From: Amorphus coralli DSM 19760
GTDB lineage: Bacteria; Pseudomonadota; Alphaproteobacteria; Rhizobiales; Amorphaceae
Direction of reading: 5' to 3'
Assembly: GCF_000374525.1 (NCBI RefSeq)
Contig: NZ_KB894570.1
Location: 682,001 to 746,000 of the forward strand
Length of the DNA: 64,000 nt
In this document: positions 1 through 8,635 of the stretch, piece after piece
How positions within the stretch are numbered: the stretch's first letter is position 1
Layout of the letters: every line of letters begins with the position of its first letter
Position numbers and translations under genes: made by a program
Notes under the pieces: model-generated
What the model saw: only the letters and a program-made list of their open reading frames with translations
Databases searched by the model: none
Told to the model about the DNA's origin: nothing

Positions 1-1
1 G

Positions 2-2470
2 GACCTGATGCGCCGCACCGACGGCAAGCTCGCCCGGACCATCAAGGCGGACGAGCTGTGGGAGAAGATCGGCCACGCCGCCTGGGCCTCGGCCGATCCG
101 GGCATCCAGTTCCACACCACCATCAACGACTGGCACACCTGCCCGGCCGGCGGCGACATCCGCGCCTCCAATCCGTGCTCGGAGTACATGTTCCTCGACG
201 ACACGGCCTGTAATCTCGCCTCGGCCAACCTGCTTCAGTTCCGCGCCGAGGACGGCTCCTTCGACGTGGAGGCGTTTGAGCACGCCGTGCGGCTGTGGAC
301 GCTGGTCCTGGAAGTCTCGGTGATGATGGCGCAGTTCCCCTCGCCGCAGATTGCCAAGCTCTCCTACGACTACCGCACGCTGGGCCTCGGCTACGCCAAC
401 ATCGGCGGCCTCTTGATGACCTCCGGCATCCCCTACGATTCCGACGAGGGCCGCGCCATCTGCGGCGCCATCACCGCGGTGATGACCGGCACCTCCTACG
501 CCACCTCCGCCGAGATCGCCGGCGACCTGGGGCCGTTCCCGGAATACGCCAACAACCGCGACGCCATGCTGCGGGTGATCCGCAATCATCGCCGCGCCGC
601 GCACGGCCACGCCGACGGCTACGAGAAGCTGAGCACCAACCCGGTGCCGCTCGACCATGCCTCGTGCCCGGACGACAAGCTGGTGGCGCACGCCCGCGCC
701 GCCTGGGACCGGGCGCTGGAGCTGGGCGAGAAGCACGGCTACCGCAACGCCCAGTCGACGGTGATCGCGCCGACCGGCACCATCGGCCTGGTGATGGACT
801 GCGACACCACCGGCATCGAGCCCGACTTCGCGCTGGTGAAGTTCAAGAAGCTGGCCGGCGGCGGCTACTTCAAGATCATCAACCAGGCGGTGCCGCAGGC
901 GCTGCGCGGCCTCGGCTACTCCGAGGCGGAGATCTCCGACATCTCCACCTACGCGGTCGGCCGCGGCACCCTGAAGGGCTGCCCGACGCTGAGCCACGAG
1001 GCGCTGACGGAAAAGGGGTTCACGGCGGAGAAGATCGAGGCGATCGAGGGCGGCCTGAAATCGGCCTTCGACATCCGCTTCGCCTTCACCAAGTGGTCGC
1101 TCGGCGAGGCCTTCCTCACCGAGAGCCTGGGCATCGCGGCGGACAAGCTGGACGATCCGTCCTTCGACCTGCTCGCCGAGATCGGCTTCCCCAAGGCCGA
1201 CATCGAGGCCGCCAACATCTATGTCTGCGGTGCCATGACCGTGGAAGGCGCGCCGCACCTGAAGGACGAGCACCTGGCGGTGTTCGACTGCGCCAACCCG
1301 TGCGGCCGCATCGGCAAGCGCTACCTCTCGGTGGACAGCCACATCCACATGATGGCCGCCGCCCAGCCGTTCATCTCCGGCGCGATCTCCAAGACGATCA
1401 ACATGCCGAACGATGCCACGGTGGACGACTGCAAGGCCGCCTACATGACCTCGTGGCGGCTGGCGCTGAAGGCCAACGCGCTCTACCGCGACGGCTCCAA
1501 GCTCTCCCAGCCGCTGAACGCGCAGCTTCTCTCCGACGACGAGGACGAGGCGGAGGAAGAGGCCGAGGCGATGGCGGCGACCCAGCCGGCGCAGGTGCGC
1601 GCCGCGGCGGCGGCCGAGCGGATCGTGGAGCGCATCGTGGAACGGGCGATCCGCGAGCGCGACCCGATGCCGAACCGGCGCAAGGGCTACACCCAGAAGG
1701 CCATCGTCGGCGGCCACAAGGTGTATTTGCGCACCGGCGAGTACGATGACGGCCGCCTCGGCGAGATCTTCATCGACATGCACAAGGAGGGCGCGGCCTT
1801 CCGGGCGATGATGAACAACTTCGCCATCGCCATCTCGCTCGGCCTCCAGTACGGCGTGCCGCTGGAGGAATATGTCGACGCCTTCACCTTCACCCGGTTC
1901 GAGCCGGCCGGCATGGTGCAGGGCAACGAGGCGATCAAGAACGCCACGTCGATCCTCGACTACGTGTTCCGCGAGCTGGCGGTCTCCTATCTCGGCCGCA
2001 ACGAGCTCGCCCACGTGCAGCCGGAAGACGCCGGGTCCACGACCATCGGCCGCGGCGTGGAAGGCGACAAGCCGCAGGTGGCGCCGGTCTCGCACGGCCT
2101 GGTGCGCGGCCAGACCCAGCGCTTCCAGATCGTCAAGGGCGAGCCGCGCGGCTCCGCCGGCGGCACGACGACGGCCACCGCCACGGTGACGGCCCTGCGC
2201 GCCGACGTGCAGACCGCCTTCAGCCGAGACCTCGACCAGGAGATCGGCGAGGAGGCCTTCGATGCGGCCAGCGACGTGGAAGGCCTCGTCGACGAGGATC
2301 CGGAGACGGCGAAGCAGAATGCCCGCAAGCAGCAGGCGTCCAAGGTCGCGCTGGCCCGCCTGCAGGGCTACGAGGGCGAGGCCTGTGGCGAGTGCGGCAA
2401 CTTCACCATGGTCCGCAACGGCACCTGCCTGAAGTGCGACACCTGCGGGTCCACGAGCGGGTGTAGCTGA
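2..2470 (+). CDS. nrdJ: Vitamin B12-dependent (class II) ribonucleotide reductase, 3' part
   Basis: The frame is open from the window edge, so the 5' end lies outside; 822 residues are visible of a family that usually runs to about 1200. The enzyme reduces ribonucleotides to deoxyribonucleotides using adenosylcobalamin as radical source. Visible marks are NPCSEY near visible residue 57 (the Asn-x-Cys-x-Glu signature of the radical site), the substrate-loop motif APTGTIG near 258, and a C-terminal cysteine cluster (CGECGNF, CLKCDTC, then a final GCS tail) typical of NrdJ, where it carries redox and metal-binding cysteines. An Ala/Glu-rich stretch near visible residues 510-555 looks like a flexible linker between catalytic lobes. 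A strong hairpin follows the stop. The cobalamin genes at the other end of the window would supply its cofactor, although they are not linked in an operon. Confidence 0.96.
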   Translation, partial: DLMRRTDGKLARTIKADELWEKIGHAAWASADPGIQFHTTINDWHTCPAGGDIRASNPCSEYMFLDDTACNLASANLLQFRAEDGSFDVEAFEHAVRLWTLVLEVSVMMAQFPSPQIAKLSYDYRTLGLGYANIGGLLMTSGIPYDSDEGRAICGAITAVMTGTSYATSAEIAGDLGPFPEYANNRDAMLRVIRNHRRAAHGHADGYEKLSTNPVPLDHASCPDDKLVAHARAAWDRALELGEKHGYRNAQSTVIAPTGTIGLVMDCDTTGIEPDFALVKFKKLAGGGYFKIINQAVPQALRGLGYSEAEISDISTYAVGRGTLKGCPTLSHEALTEKGFTAEKIEAIEGGLKSAFDIRFAFTKWSLGEAFLTESLGIAADKLDDPSFDLLAEIGFPKADIEAANIYVCGAMTVEGAPHLKDEHLAVFDCANPCGRIGKRYLSVDSHIHMMAAAQPFISGAISKTINMPNDATVDDCKAAYMTSWRLALKANALYRDGSKLSQPLNAQLLSDDEDEAEEEAEAMAATQPAQVRAAAAAERIVERIVERAIRERDPMPNRRKGYTQKAIVGGHKVYLRTGEYDDGRLGEIFIDMHKEGAAFRAMMNNFAIAISLGLQYGVPLEEYVDAFTFTRFEPAGMVQGNEAIKNATSILDYVFRELAVSYLGRNELAHVQPEDAGSTTIGRGVEGDKPQVAPVSHGLVRGQTQRFQIVKGEPRGSAGGTTTATATVTALRADVQTAFSRDLDQEIGEEAFDAASDVEGLVDEDPETAKQNARKQQASKVALARLQGYEGEACGECGNFTMVRNGTCLKCDTCGSTSGCS

Positions 2471-2493
2471 GCCTCACCCCTTCTGACTGACAT

Positions 2494-2523
2494 GAGAGGC
2501 CGGGCGGAAACGCCCGGCCTCTC
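2494..2523 (+). terminator. Rho-independent-like terminator after nrdJ
   Basis: A perfect 13-bp stem (2494-2506 with 2511-2523) closes a GAAA tetraloop 24 bases after the nrdJ stop. The following bases are only weakly T-rich (TGCGTTATTG), but stem length and a stable GNRA loop make termination likely. Confidence 0.75.
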
Positions 2524-2585
2524 TGCGTTATTGGGACTGGCGCACCTGGCGTGCCTCCCCCTCGACCTTTTGGCAGCCTTGATCC

Positions 2586-2635
2586 AGCACGTGCTAAGCT
2601 CTACTTACACTTGGTAGCATTTTGCCACCTGGAGG
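2586..2635 (+). promoter_or_regulatory. Candidate TA autoregulation region: dyads plus ribosome binding site
   Basis: Just before the antitoxin gene there is a perfect 10-bp palindrome AGCACGTGCT (2586-2595) and an imperfect dyad GGTAGCA-TTT-TGCCACC (2613-2629, 6 of 7 pairs). GGAGG (2631-2635) lies six bases before the ATG at 2642. Antitoxins commonly repress their own operon by binding such dyads; binding here is inferred. Confidence 0.4.
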
Positions 2636-2641
2636 CTATGC

Positions 2642-2992
2642 ATGGCCCAGTCGATCAAACTCTCTGACGAGGTGATGGACGTCGTCCGCCGCGAGGCGGA
2701 GCTCCAGAGCCGATCGATCGCCGGGCAACTGACCCACTGGGCGCGCATCGGCCGCGCCGTGGAGAAGACCGGGCGGTTTGACTACCGGCGCATCGAACAG
2801 GCGCTCGGCGGCAAGCTGTCGCCGGACGCGCTCAGCAGCGATGAGCAGGATGTCTGGTTCGATGCCTTCGCCGAGGCGGTGACAGGCCCGACAGCTGAAG
2901 AGGAAGCCTTCTTCGCCGAGCGCCGGAAGCTTGGGCGGGGCGTGGGGCTCGACGAGAACGGCCGGTTGGTTCGGCAAGAACCGAAGCCCTGA
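2642..2992 (+). CDS. ParD-like antitoxin of a type II toxin-antitoxin module
   Basis: This 116-residue protein matches the ParD-like family: an N-terminal ribbon-helix-helix-like segment (IKLSDEVMDVVRREAELQSR), the family hallmark around GQLTHWARIGRAVE, then a helical region with YRRIEQAL and an acidic middle, and a basic tail. The role inferred is to neutralise the zeta-like protein encoded two bases downstream and to bind the upstream dyad. The ATG at 2642 is chosen for its GGAGG at six bases; a nearby ATG at 2638 is out of frame. Tight spacing to a GTG-started toxin gene is the usual arrangement for coupled translation. Assignment of the fold is confident by motif; the pairing with a zeta-type kinase, not a ParE, is from context. 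Confidence 0.8.
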   Translation: MAQSIKLSDEVMDVVRREAELQSRSIAGQLTHWARIGRAVEKTGRFDYRRIEQALGGKLSPDALSSDEQDVWFDAFAEAVTGPTAEEEAFFAERRKLGRGVGLDENGRLVRQEPKP

Positions 2993-2994
2993 CG

Positions 2995-3591
2995 GTGGCG
3001 GCGGGTCGCCCGACGATCGTGGTCCTCGCCGGGCCGAACGGGGCGGGCAAGACGACCCTCTACCAGACCCGCATTGCGCCGAAACTGAAGGTGCCGTTCG
3101 TCAATGCCGACCTTATCCAGCGCGACGAACTCGCGGATCCGAGACCCGAGGCCTCCTACGAGGCGGCCCGGATCGCAGATGATCGCAGGAACGCCTACTT
3201 CAAGAACCGTGCGAGTTTCACGACCGAGACGGTGTTCTCCCATCCCTCCAAGCTGGCGTTGATCGAACGAGCGCGGGCTAATGGCTACCGCATCCTCACC
3301 TTCCATGTCGGTCTCGACAGTCCGGATCTCGCTGTGGCGCGCGTCGGCGACCGCTCTGAACACGGCGGGCACTCGGTGCCGGAAGACAAGATCCGCGCCC
3401 GCTTCGACCGCAACGGCCCGCTTATCCGACAGGCCGTCCTGATGAGCGACGTCGGCCATGTCTTCGACAATTCAGTCCTGAACCGCCAGCCGGAGCGCAT
3501 CCTCGGGTTCGCAGGCGGGCGCGTGGTCTTCGTGCTGCCGCGCCTTCCCGGCTGGGCAGCAAACCTCTACGCCGACGATCTCATCGTCTGA
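2995..3591 (+). CDS. Zeta-toxin-like P-loop ATPase
   Basis: A 198-residue protein with Walker A GPNGAGKTT at residues 13-21, then NADLIQRDEL, SFTTETVFSH and a distal RVGDRSEHGGHSVP segment with a following arginine-rich helix. This is the layout of small zeta-like proteins annotated as predicted ABC-type ATPases. Classical zeta toxins phosphorylate UDP-N-acetylglucosamine and so block wall synthesis; the same substrate is not proven for this short branch. Translation starts at GTG 2995, two bases after the antitoxin stop, and the SD must lie within the end of the antitoxin gene, so expression is probably coupled. The gene ends seven bases before the convergent DUF72 gene. Confidence 0.82.
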   Translation: MAAGRPTIVVLAGPNGAGKTTLYQTRIAPKLKVPFVNADLIQRDELADPRPEASYEAARIADDRRNAYFKNRASFTTETVFSHPSKLALIERARANGYRILTFHVGLDSPDLAVARVGDRSEHGGHSVPEDKIRARFDRNGPLIRQAVLMSDVGHVFDNSVLNRQPERILGFAGGRVVFVLPRLPGWAANLYADDLIV

Positions 3592-3597
3592 GCCCCC

Positions 3598-4401
3598 TCA
3601 CCCCAGCCGGTCGATGACCGCCATGGCCGCCGCCGGGTTGGCGACCTTGTGGCCGGAGATGAAGTAGAGAAAGACGTCGCGCGGGGTTGTCTCCGGCTCG
3701 CCGGCGATGGGCTCGAACCCGTCCGGCGCACCGCCGGCGGCCCAGGTCTTCGCCCGCTCCGCCCAGGCGTCGAGCGCCTTCGGCGGATATCCGGCCGTCT
3801 CGCCCTCGACGGTGCCCATCGCCCGCACGTAGACGAAGGACGCCGTCGGGTCGGCGATCAGCGGATAGTCGGAATCGGCGGCGACGACGACGGCCACCCC
3901 GTGCGAGCGGGCGAGCGCGACGAACTCCGGCACCTGGAAGCTCGCGTGGCGCACCTCCACCACGTGGCGGATGGCGTGGCCGTCGACGTCCTTCGGCAAC
4001 AGGTCGAGGAAGGCGGCGAAATCGTCCGGGTCGAAGGCCTTGGTGGGCGCGAACTGCCAGTTGATCGGCCCGAGCCGGCTGCCGAGCTCGGTGACGCCGC
4101 TGTCGAAGAAGCGGGTGATGGACTCGCCCGCCTCCGCCAGCACCCGCCGGTTGGTGGCGAAGCGCGGCGCCTTCAGGGAGAAGACGAAGCCCTCCGGCGT
4201 CTCGTCGCGCCACTTGGCGAAGGTGGCCGGCTTCTGGCCGCGATAGAAGGTGCCGTTGATCTCGATGGAGGTGAGCTGGCGGCTGGCATGCTCCAGCTCG
4301 CGCTTGTGGGCGAGCTTCTCCGGATAGAAGGTCCCGCGCCAGGGCTCATAGGTCCAGCCGCCGATCCCGACGCGGATCGCACCCGCCTTGTCCTTTGCCA
4401 T
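3598..4401 (-). CDS. DUF72 family protein (YecE-like)
   Basis: The 267-residue product has the DUF72 TIM-barrel signatures: IRVGIGGWTYEPWRGTFYP at the N-terminus, then LTSIEINGTFY, FSLKAPRFATN, and the distal VVEVRHASF and SFVYVRAMG strands. Length is normal for the family. No reaction is established for DUF72 proteins; a role in nucleic-acid or sugar chemistry has been suggested only by fold. It is a single gene, convergent with the zeta-like toxin (6 bases between the stops) and probably not functionally linked to it. The start ATG at 4401 puts the first conserved strand at residue 9, as expected. Confidence 0.88.
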   Translation of the reverse strand: MAKDKAGAIRVGIGGWTYEPWRGTFYPEKLAHKRELEHASRQLTSIEINGTFYRGQKPATFAKWRDETPEGFVFSLKAPRFATNRRVLAEAGESITRFFDSGVTELGSRLGPINWQFAPTKAFDPDDFAAFLDLLPKDVDGHAIRHVVEVRHASFQVPEFVALARSHGVAVVVAADSDYPLIADPTASFVYVRAMGTVEGETAGYPPKALDAWAERAKTWAAGGAPDGFEPIAGEPETTPRDVFLYFISGHKVANPAAAMAVIDRLG

Positions 4402-4514
4402 GTCACCGTCTCCCGATCGCGATGCCGCCGGACGCCCTCGCCCCGCGCAGGGCAGTCAGGAGGCGCCGGAACGCGACCGGGTTCAACCCGTTTTCGATCG
4501 GTTCTGTGGACGGG

Positions 4515-4868
4515 TCAGTACGGGCCGTTCTTGTAGATGCCGTCGAGCACCGACTGGATGGCGGCGATGTTGGCCTCGTAGGCCGCCTGGATGCAGGAGA
4601 CGCTTGCGCCGCAGGCGGCGCGCTTCTTCAGGAAGGCCGTCTCCTGGTCCTGCAGGTTGCCGCGCTCGCCCATCGCCACGAGGCTGGTGGCGACCTGGTA
4701 GAGGGTGGCGTTCTTCACGTCGAGATTGGCGAGCGCCCGGCTATCGCAGACCGCCTTCTCGTCGGGCTTGGTGGCGGCGGAGCAGGAAAAGCTCTGGGCC
4801 GAGGCCGGCGCGGCGAGCGCCAGGGCGAAGGCTGCGGCACAGGCCGCCGACAGGATGGTGCGGGTCAT
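4515..4868 (-). CDS. Secreted LprI-like (lysozyme inhibitor-type) protein
   Basis: This 117-residue product has a clear Sec signal peptide (about residues 1-24, cleavage after ASA-Q) and then SFSCSAATKPDEKAVCDSRA, the paired-cysteine start typical of the LprI/DUF1311 family, followed by ANLDVKNATLYQ. Two further cysteines come near residues 86 and 92, giving two likely disulfides in the periplasm. LprI of mycobacteria inhibits lysozyme; many proteobacterial members have no tested role, so only the family is claimed. The start at 4868 is chosen because it yields the signal peptide and has GGGAGGA upstream; the open frame runs further 5' without homology. Confidence 0.75.
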   Translation of the reverse strand: MTRTILSAACAAAFALALAAPASAQSFSCSAATKPDEKAVCDSRALANLDVKNATLYQVATSLVAMGERGNLQDQETAFLKKRAACGASVSCIQAAYEANIAAIQSVLDGIYKNGPY

Positions 4869-4964
4869 GGGGCGGATCCTCCCTCGTGCGATCGATGGTT
4901 CGCCAGAGTAGCCGTTTCGGGCGACCGCCGCACGACAGCGCCGCCCGCCACCCGCCGGACAGCA

Positions 4965-4990
4965 AAAAGGGCGCCCGGAGGCGCCCTTTT
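4965..4990 (-). terminator. Terminator of the glycine-zipper lipoprotein gene
   Basis: A perfect 11-bp stem AAAAGGGCGCC/GGCGCCCTTTT around a CGGA loop, with an A-run on the plus strand that reads as a T-run on the minus strand, lies 25 bases after the lipoprotein stop. It separates this gene from the LprI-like gene downstream. Confidence 0.85.
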
Positions 4991-5014
4991 CGAAGTCTGT
5001 ACCAGCTGTCCGGA

Positions 5015-5284
5015 TCAGCAGGCGACGCGGACGAGCTCGCCGTACTGGTTGCGGACGTAGCAGTCCTCGCGCGGGGCCGTGGCCACGCCGGCAGCACCGC
5101 CAGCCGCCGCACCGATCAGGCCACCGGCAACCGCCGAACCGACGTCGCCGCCACCGATGATCGCACCGGTCGCAGCGCCAAGGCCGCCACCGATGAGTGC
5201 GCCGGTCGCGCCGCGCTGCGTCTGCGTTTCGGTGCACGCACCAACCATGAGCCCGACAACAATCGGAACAACGAGAATGCGCAT
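5015..5284 (-). CDS. Glycine-zipper outer-membrane-type lipoprotein
   Basis: An 89-residue product with a short signal peptide ending in a lipobox (MVGAC, Cys17), so it should be lipidated. It is followed by a glycine-zipper region, GATGALIGGGLGAATGAIIG and a second run to about residue 68, of the kind that packs as a membrane-inserted helical hairpin. A short C-terminal part has two cysteines and an EDCYVRNQYGELV segment. The start ATG 5284 has AGGAG six bases upstream. Function is unknown; relatives are small envelope lipoproteins often linked to stress. Two related lipoproteins lie at 53.5-54.3 kb and share the layout of lipobox, zipper and Cys-containing tail. Confidence 0.82.
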   Translation of the reverse strand: MRILVVPIVVGLMVGACTETQTQRGATGALIGGGLGAATGAIIGGGDVGSAVAGGLIGAAAGGAAGVATAPREDCYVRNQYGELVRVAC

Positions 5285-5475
5285 ATCTGCTCCTATGACT
5301 CCCCTCGCTACATTGACGAGATACGACTTTCGAACGATACGGTAAATCCAATTCTTTCGTGCAACAATCCAGCGCTGACGGTGACGCGGATCACACTTTT
5401 CCGGATTGTCGACGCACGAACCGGCCGGCGCGACCGGACCCGGCTCCCGAAATCCGAACCCATGGAGAATGGCGG

Positions 5476-6369
5476 ATGGACGCTCTGTTCATCGGGCAGG
5501 TCTATATCGACATCACCTTCCTCACCGACCGCATCCCGACCGGTGACGAGAAGACGATCGCCGACGACTATGCGGTGTCCTTCGGCGGCAACGCCGTCAC
5601 CGCCGCCTTCGCCTGCGCCAAGCTGGGGGTAAAGCCGGACATCGTCTGCCAGATGGCCGACGACTGGCTGTCGCGCATGTTCCGCGAAATGGCCTACCGC
5701 TATTCCATCTCCATCCATGGCCGGGCGGTGGAGGAATCCTCGCTGTCCTTCATCATGCCGAACAACGGCAAGCGGGCCATCGTGCGCTGCCGCGACGACG
5801 CCTACCTGCACCCCTACCCCAACCTGAACCTGGACGGCTGCAAGGGCCTGCACCTCGACGGCCACATGGCCGACGCAGCACTCCACTACGCGAAGCTCTG
5901 CCGGGAGCGCGGCATCCTTACCTCCCTCGACGGCGGCGCGGTGCGCGACAATACCGAGGAGCTGCTGGAGTATATCGACGTCGCGGTGGTCTCGGAGCGG
6001 ATGTGCGAGCAGATGCGGCTGTCACAGCACGGCATGCTGGACTATCTGCGGGCCAAGGGATGCAGGGTGGGCGGCGTGACGCTGGGCGAGCGCGGCCTGG
6101 TCTGGTTCGAGGGCGACGGCGTTCCGCAGTGGATGCCGGCGCTGGCGGTGCCGGGCGACAAGGTCATCGACACCAATGGTGCCGGCGACGTGTTCCACGG
6201 CGCCTACATGTACTCCGCGATGGCCCGGCCGGAGCTGGGCTGGAGCGACCATTTCGACTTCGCGCGCGCGGCATCCGCCCACGCCATCCAGCATCTCGGC
6301 AACGAGCACAGCATCCCCACGCTGGAGGATATCGAGGCGACGCGGTCGCAGTTCAAAGACGCGGCCTGA
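5476..6369 (+). CDS. PfkB-family sugar kinase
   Basis: The 297-residue protein begins with the ribokinase-like strand MDALFIGQVYIDITFL, has the substrate-side VSFGGNAVTAAFACAKLG motif near residues 36-53, and the ATP-site signature DTNGAGDVFHGAY near 236-248, where the Asp of GAGD is the catalytic base. It should phosphorylate a sugar or nucleoside using ATP in the cytoplasm; the substrate cannot be read from the sequence. The start at 5476 is preferred over upstream in-frame codons because it begins exactly at the first conserved strand and has a GGAGA some seven bases before it. The gene stands alone and overlaps by 17 bases, tail to tail, with the small membrane protein gene on the minus strand. 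Confidence 0.88.
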   Translation: MDALFIGQVYIDITFLTDRIPTGDEKTIADDYAVSFGGNAVTAAFACAKLGVKPDIVCQMADDWLSRMFREMAYRYSISIHGRAVEESSLSFIMPNNGKRAIVRCRDDAYLHPYPNLNLDGCKGLHLDGHMADAALHYAKLCRERGILTSLDGGAVRDNTEELLEYIDVAVVSERMCEQMRLSQHGMLDYLRAKGCRVGGVTLGERGLVWFEGDGVPQWMPALAVPGDKVIDTNGAGDVFHGAYMYSAMARPELGWSDHFDFARAASAHAIQHLGNEHSIPTLEDIEATRSQFKDAA

Positions 6370-6679
6370 CCGCGCCTTTCGCCCGAACCGGCACCAGCGC
6401 CGGCTGAACCGCCAAGAGCCGACCGCGAGGCCCCTTGGGCTTCCGGTCGCTGCCGAGGCTCATCACCGCCGCGCCCATCGAGGCGCTCGTGAAGGTGACG
6501 AGAAAGCCGAACAGCAGCATCGCCACCGGCAGCACCGGATCCTGCGCGCTCATCACAAGACCGCGCAGGCCGCCGAGATCGGTGGCGAACAGCGCGCCCA
6601 CGCTCACGACGGTCACGCCCGCGCCCACCAGCCAATGGCGCACCAGAAACCGCACCAGCGTTTCGTTCGAGCGGTCCAT
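6353..6679 (-). CDS. Small two-helix membrane protein of unknown function
   Basis: I do not recognise this 108-residue protein. It has two probable membrane helices, near residues 15-35 (HWLVGAGVTVVSVGALFATD) and 48-72 (PVLPVAMLLFGFLVTFTSAS), a short Gly/Asp loop between them, and a basic Arg/Lys-rich tail that would be cytoplasmic. The ATG at 6679 has GGGAGG five bases upstream; the next in-frame ATG at 6697 has no comparable site. Its stop lies within the last codons of the kinase gene on the other strand, so the two genes converge with overlapping 3' ends. Confidence 0.6.
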   Translation of the reverse strand: MDRSNETLVRFLVRHWLVGAGVTVVSVGALFATDLGGLRGLVMSAQDPVLPVAMLLFGFLVTFTSASMGAAVMSLGSDRKPKGPRGRLLAVQPALVPVRAKGAVRPRL

Positions 6680-6840
6680 CGCGACCTCCCTGTCCATTAT
6701 CGAACGCTAATGTAGAGCGCTTCGGACGAACCAACCAGAGCGCCGGCCCGTCCATGGCGTCGCAGGCGCCTCCGCCTGCCGTGACCGGCGATCCGCGCGC
6801 GCCGCGATGATGCGTCGCAAAAAGTTGCCGCACCGCACAA

Positions 6841-6912
6841 ATAAGGACTTGAAACCCTATATCCAGGCGACATATGGAGGGCTGACATATATCGGCCATA
6901 AATATGCTGCAC
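6841..6912 (+). promoter_or_regulatory. AT-rich promoter/operator region before the PadR gene
   Basis: This AT-rich stretch contrasts with its GC-rich surroundings. It holds GACATAT twice with a 15-base period (6869-6875 and 6884-6890) and an imperfect dyad CATATAT-N7-AAATATG (6886-6906). PadR regulators bind AT-rich dyads of this kind next to their own genes, so autorepression is inferred. TTGAAA (6849-6854) may be a -35 box; no convincing -10 is seen at standard spacing. Confidence 0.4.
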
Positions 6913-6950
6913 CAGCATAGGCTGCTCCGATTGGTCAGTCCGGGATCCTC

Positions 6951-7502
6951 ATGAACGTTCGCACGCTCTGCCTCGCCATTCTTCAGCACGGTGACGCCAC
7001 CGGCTACGAGATCAAGAAGATGTCGGTCGAGGGCGAGTACAGCTACTTCGTCGATGCGAGCTTCGGCTCCATCTACCCGGCCCTGGCGCGGCTGGAAGCG
7101 GACGGACTCGTCACCGTTCGCGAGGAAACCCAGCCCGGCAAGCCGGCCCGGAAGATCTACTCGATTACCGACGCAGGCCGCGAGGCGCTGATCGGCGAGC
7201 TCACCGGGCAGACCGACCCGGACATCTTCCGCTCGCCCTTCCTGCTCGTGGCCATGAATGCCGAACTCCTGCCGCGCGAGCATCTGGTAAAGGCGATCGA
7301 TGCGCGCCTTGCCGATCTGCAGCGCGAGATGGAGCTGCTCGGATCCATCGCCTCCTCCCGCTCGGGCGGCACCGAATGGATCGCCCGCTACGGCATGAAC
7401 TGCATGACCGCCTCCCACGACTTCCTCACCGCCTACCGCGACCAGCTTGAATGCCTCGCCGTGGACGCCGACGCCCAGCCGGGCGAGCGCGCCGCAGGCT
7501 GA
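6951..7502 (+). CDS. PadR-family transcriptional regulator
   Basis: The 183-residue protein has the PadR winged-helix domain in residues 1-85: an N-terminal helix, the ATGYEIKK motif, FGSIYPALARLEADGLV as recognition helix and wing, and KIYSITDAGREAL. The C-terminal part (about 95-175) is the all-helical dimerisation and ligand-sensing domain. Members usually repress a neighbouring efflux or detoxification operon and release DNA on binding a drug or phenolic compound. Here the gene is first in a run with the RND adaptor and pump (23 bases to the adaptor gene), which makes the pump the probable target. Confidence 0.9.
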   Translation: MNVRTLCLAILQHGDATGYEIKKMSVEGEYSYFVDASFGSIYPALARLEADGLVTVREETQPGKPARKIYSITDAGREALIGELTGQTDPDIFRSPFLLVAMNAELLPREHLVKAIDARLADLQREMELLGSIASSRSGGTEWIARYGMNCMTASHDFLTAYRDQLECLAVDADAQPGERAAG

Positions 7503-7525
7503 CGGCCACCGACAGGGATTCCATC

Positions 7526-8635
7526 ATGGGTTTCAAAATCAAGGGCTCCTGGGTGGCCGCCGTGGTCATCACCGCGTCCATCGCCGGCTGGATGAGCACC
7601 GGCGACGTGGTCGTCGGCGGCCAGGCCAATTCGCCCGATGCCGTTCCGCCGCCCGCCCAGCGCACCGCGGCCACGGAAGCCGAACCGTTCCGGGTTCAGG
7701 TGAAAACGGTGAGCGCGGAGTCGCGCCAGACCGACCTGAAGATGCGGGGCCGCACCGAGGCCGACGCCCGGGTGCCCGTGCGCGCCGAGACCTCCGGCCG
7801 CGTTGCCGAGCGACCGGTGGAAGCGGGCAACGAGGTGAAGGCCGGCGACGTGCTCTGCCAGCTCGACCGCGGCGCCCGCGAGGCACAGCTTCTCAAGGCC
7901 GAGGCGGAAGCCGCCAAGGCGAAGCTGGAGTTCGAGGCGGCAACCAAGCTGCGCGAGCGCCAGTTCGAATCGGCCACCCGCGTCGCGGCCACCAAGGCCT
8001 CCCTGGACGCCGCCACCGCCACGGTGGCAGAGGCGCAGCTGGAGCTGGACCGAACCACGGTGAAGGCTCCGGTCTCCGGGACGGTCGAGGATCCCATGAC
8101 CGACCAGGGCGCCATGCTCGCGGTCGGTGACGTGTGCGCCACCATCATCGATGTCGACCCGATCACCGTGACCGGCCAGATCTCCGAACGCGACATCGGC
8201 AAGGTCTCGAACGGGATGAAGGCGCACGTTTCGCTGGTCACCGGCGAGGAGGTGGACGGCGAGATCACCTTCATCTCCCGCGCCGCCGATCCAGCCACCC
8301 GCACCTTCACCGTGGAAATCCAGGTCCCGAACCCGGACGGCAAGCTGCACGACGGCGTGACGGCGCTCGCCTCCATCCCGCTGGAACCGGTGCGCCTGCA
8401 CCGACTGTCCCCCGCCGTCCTGACCTTGGCCGACAGCGGTACGGTCGGCGTCCAGACGGTCTCCGACAAGGGCACCGTCGCGTTCGAGCCGGTCACCATC
8501 GTCGACCAGGGTCCGGAGGGCGTCTGGGTCAAGGGCCTGCCGGAGACCATCACCGTGATCGTCGTGGGGCAGGACTACGTGGTCGACGGCGAGACCGTCA
8601 CCCCGGTGGAAGATCAGCCCGAGGCCCGCTCGTGA
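7526..8635 (+). CDS. RND efflux periplasmic adaptor (membrane fusion protein)
   Basis: A 369-residue adaptor with an uncleaved N-terminal membrane helix or signal anchor (residues 8-30), a lipoyl half-motif VPVRAETSGRVAERPVEAGN, an alpha-helical hairpin (about 115-170, Ala/Glu-rich with heptads), the returning half-motif TTVKAPVSGTV, and then beta-barrel and membrane-proximal domains. It would link the inner-membrane pump encoded next to an outer-membrane channel; no channel gene is present here, so a TolC-type protein from elsewhere is presumably used. The stop TGA overlaps the GTG start of the pump gene (GTGA), which points to translational coupling. Start at ATG 7526 follows an AGGG stretch and gives a proper membrane anchor. 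Confidence 0.9.
   Translation: MGFKIKGSWVAAVVITASIAGWMSTGDVVVGGQANSPDAVPPPAQRTAATEAEPFRVQVKTVSAESRQTDLKMRGRTEADARVPVRAETSGRVAERPVEAGNEVKAGDVLCQLDRGAREAQLLKAEAEAAKAKLEFEAATKLRERQFESATRVAATKASLDAATATVAEAQLELDRTTVKAPVSGTVEDPMTDQGAMLAVGDVCATIIDVDPITVTGQISERDIGKVSNGMKAHVSLVTGEEVDGEITFISRAADPATRTFTVEIQVPNPDGKLHDGVTALASIPLEPVRLHRLSPAVLTLADSGTVGVQTVSDKGTVAFEPVTIVDQGPEGVWVKGLPETITVIVVGQDYVVDGETVTPVEDQPEARS

Noticed and set aside
295-1749. A 484-codon open frame inside nrdJ in another frame
   Set aside because: Arg/Gly/His-rich alternate frame of nrdJ with no SD.
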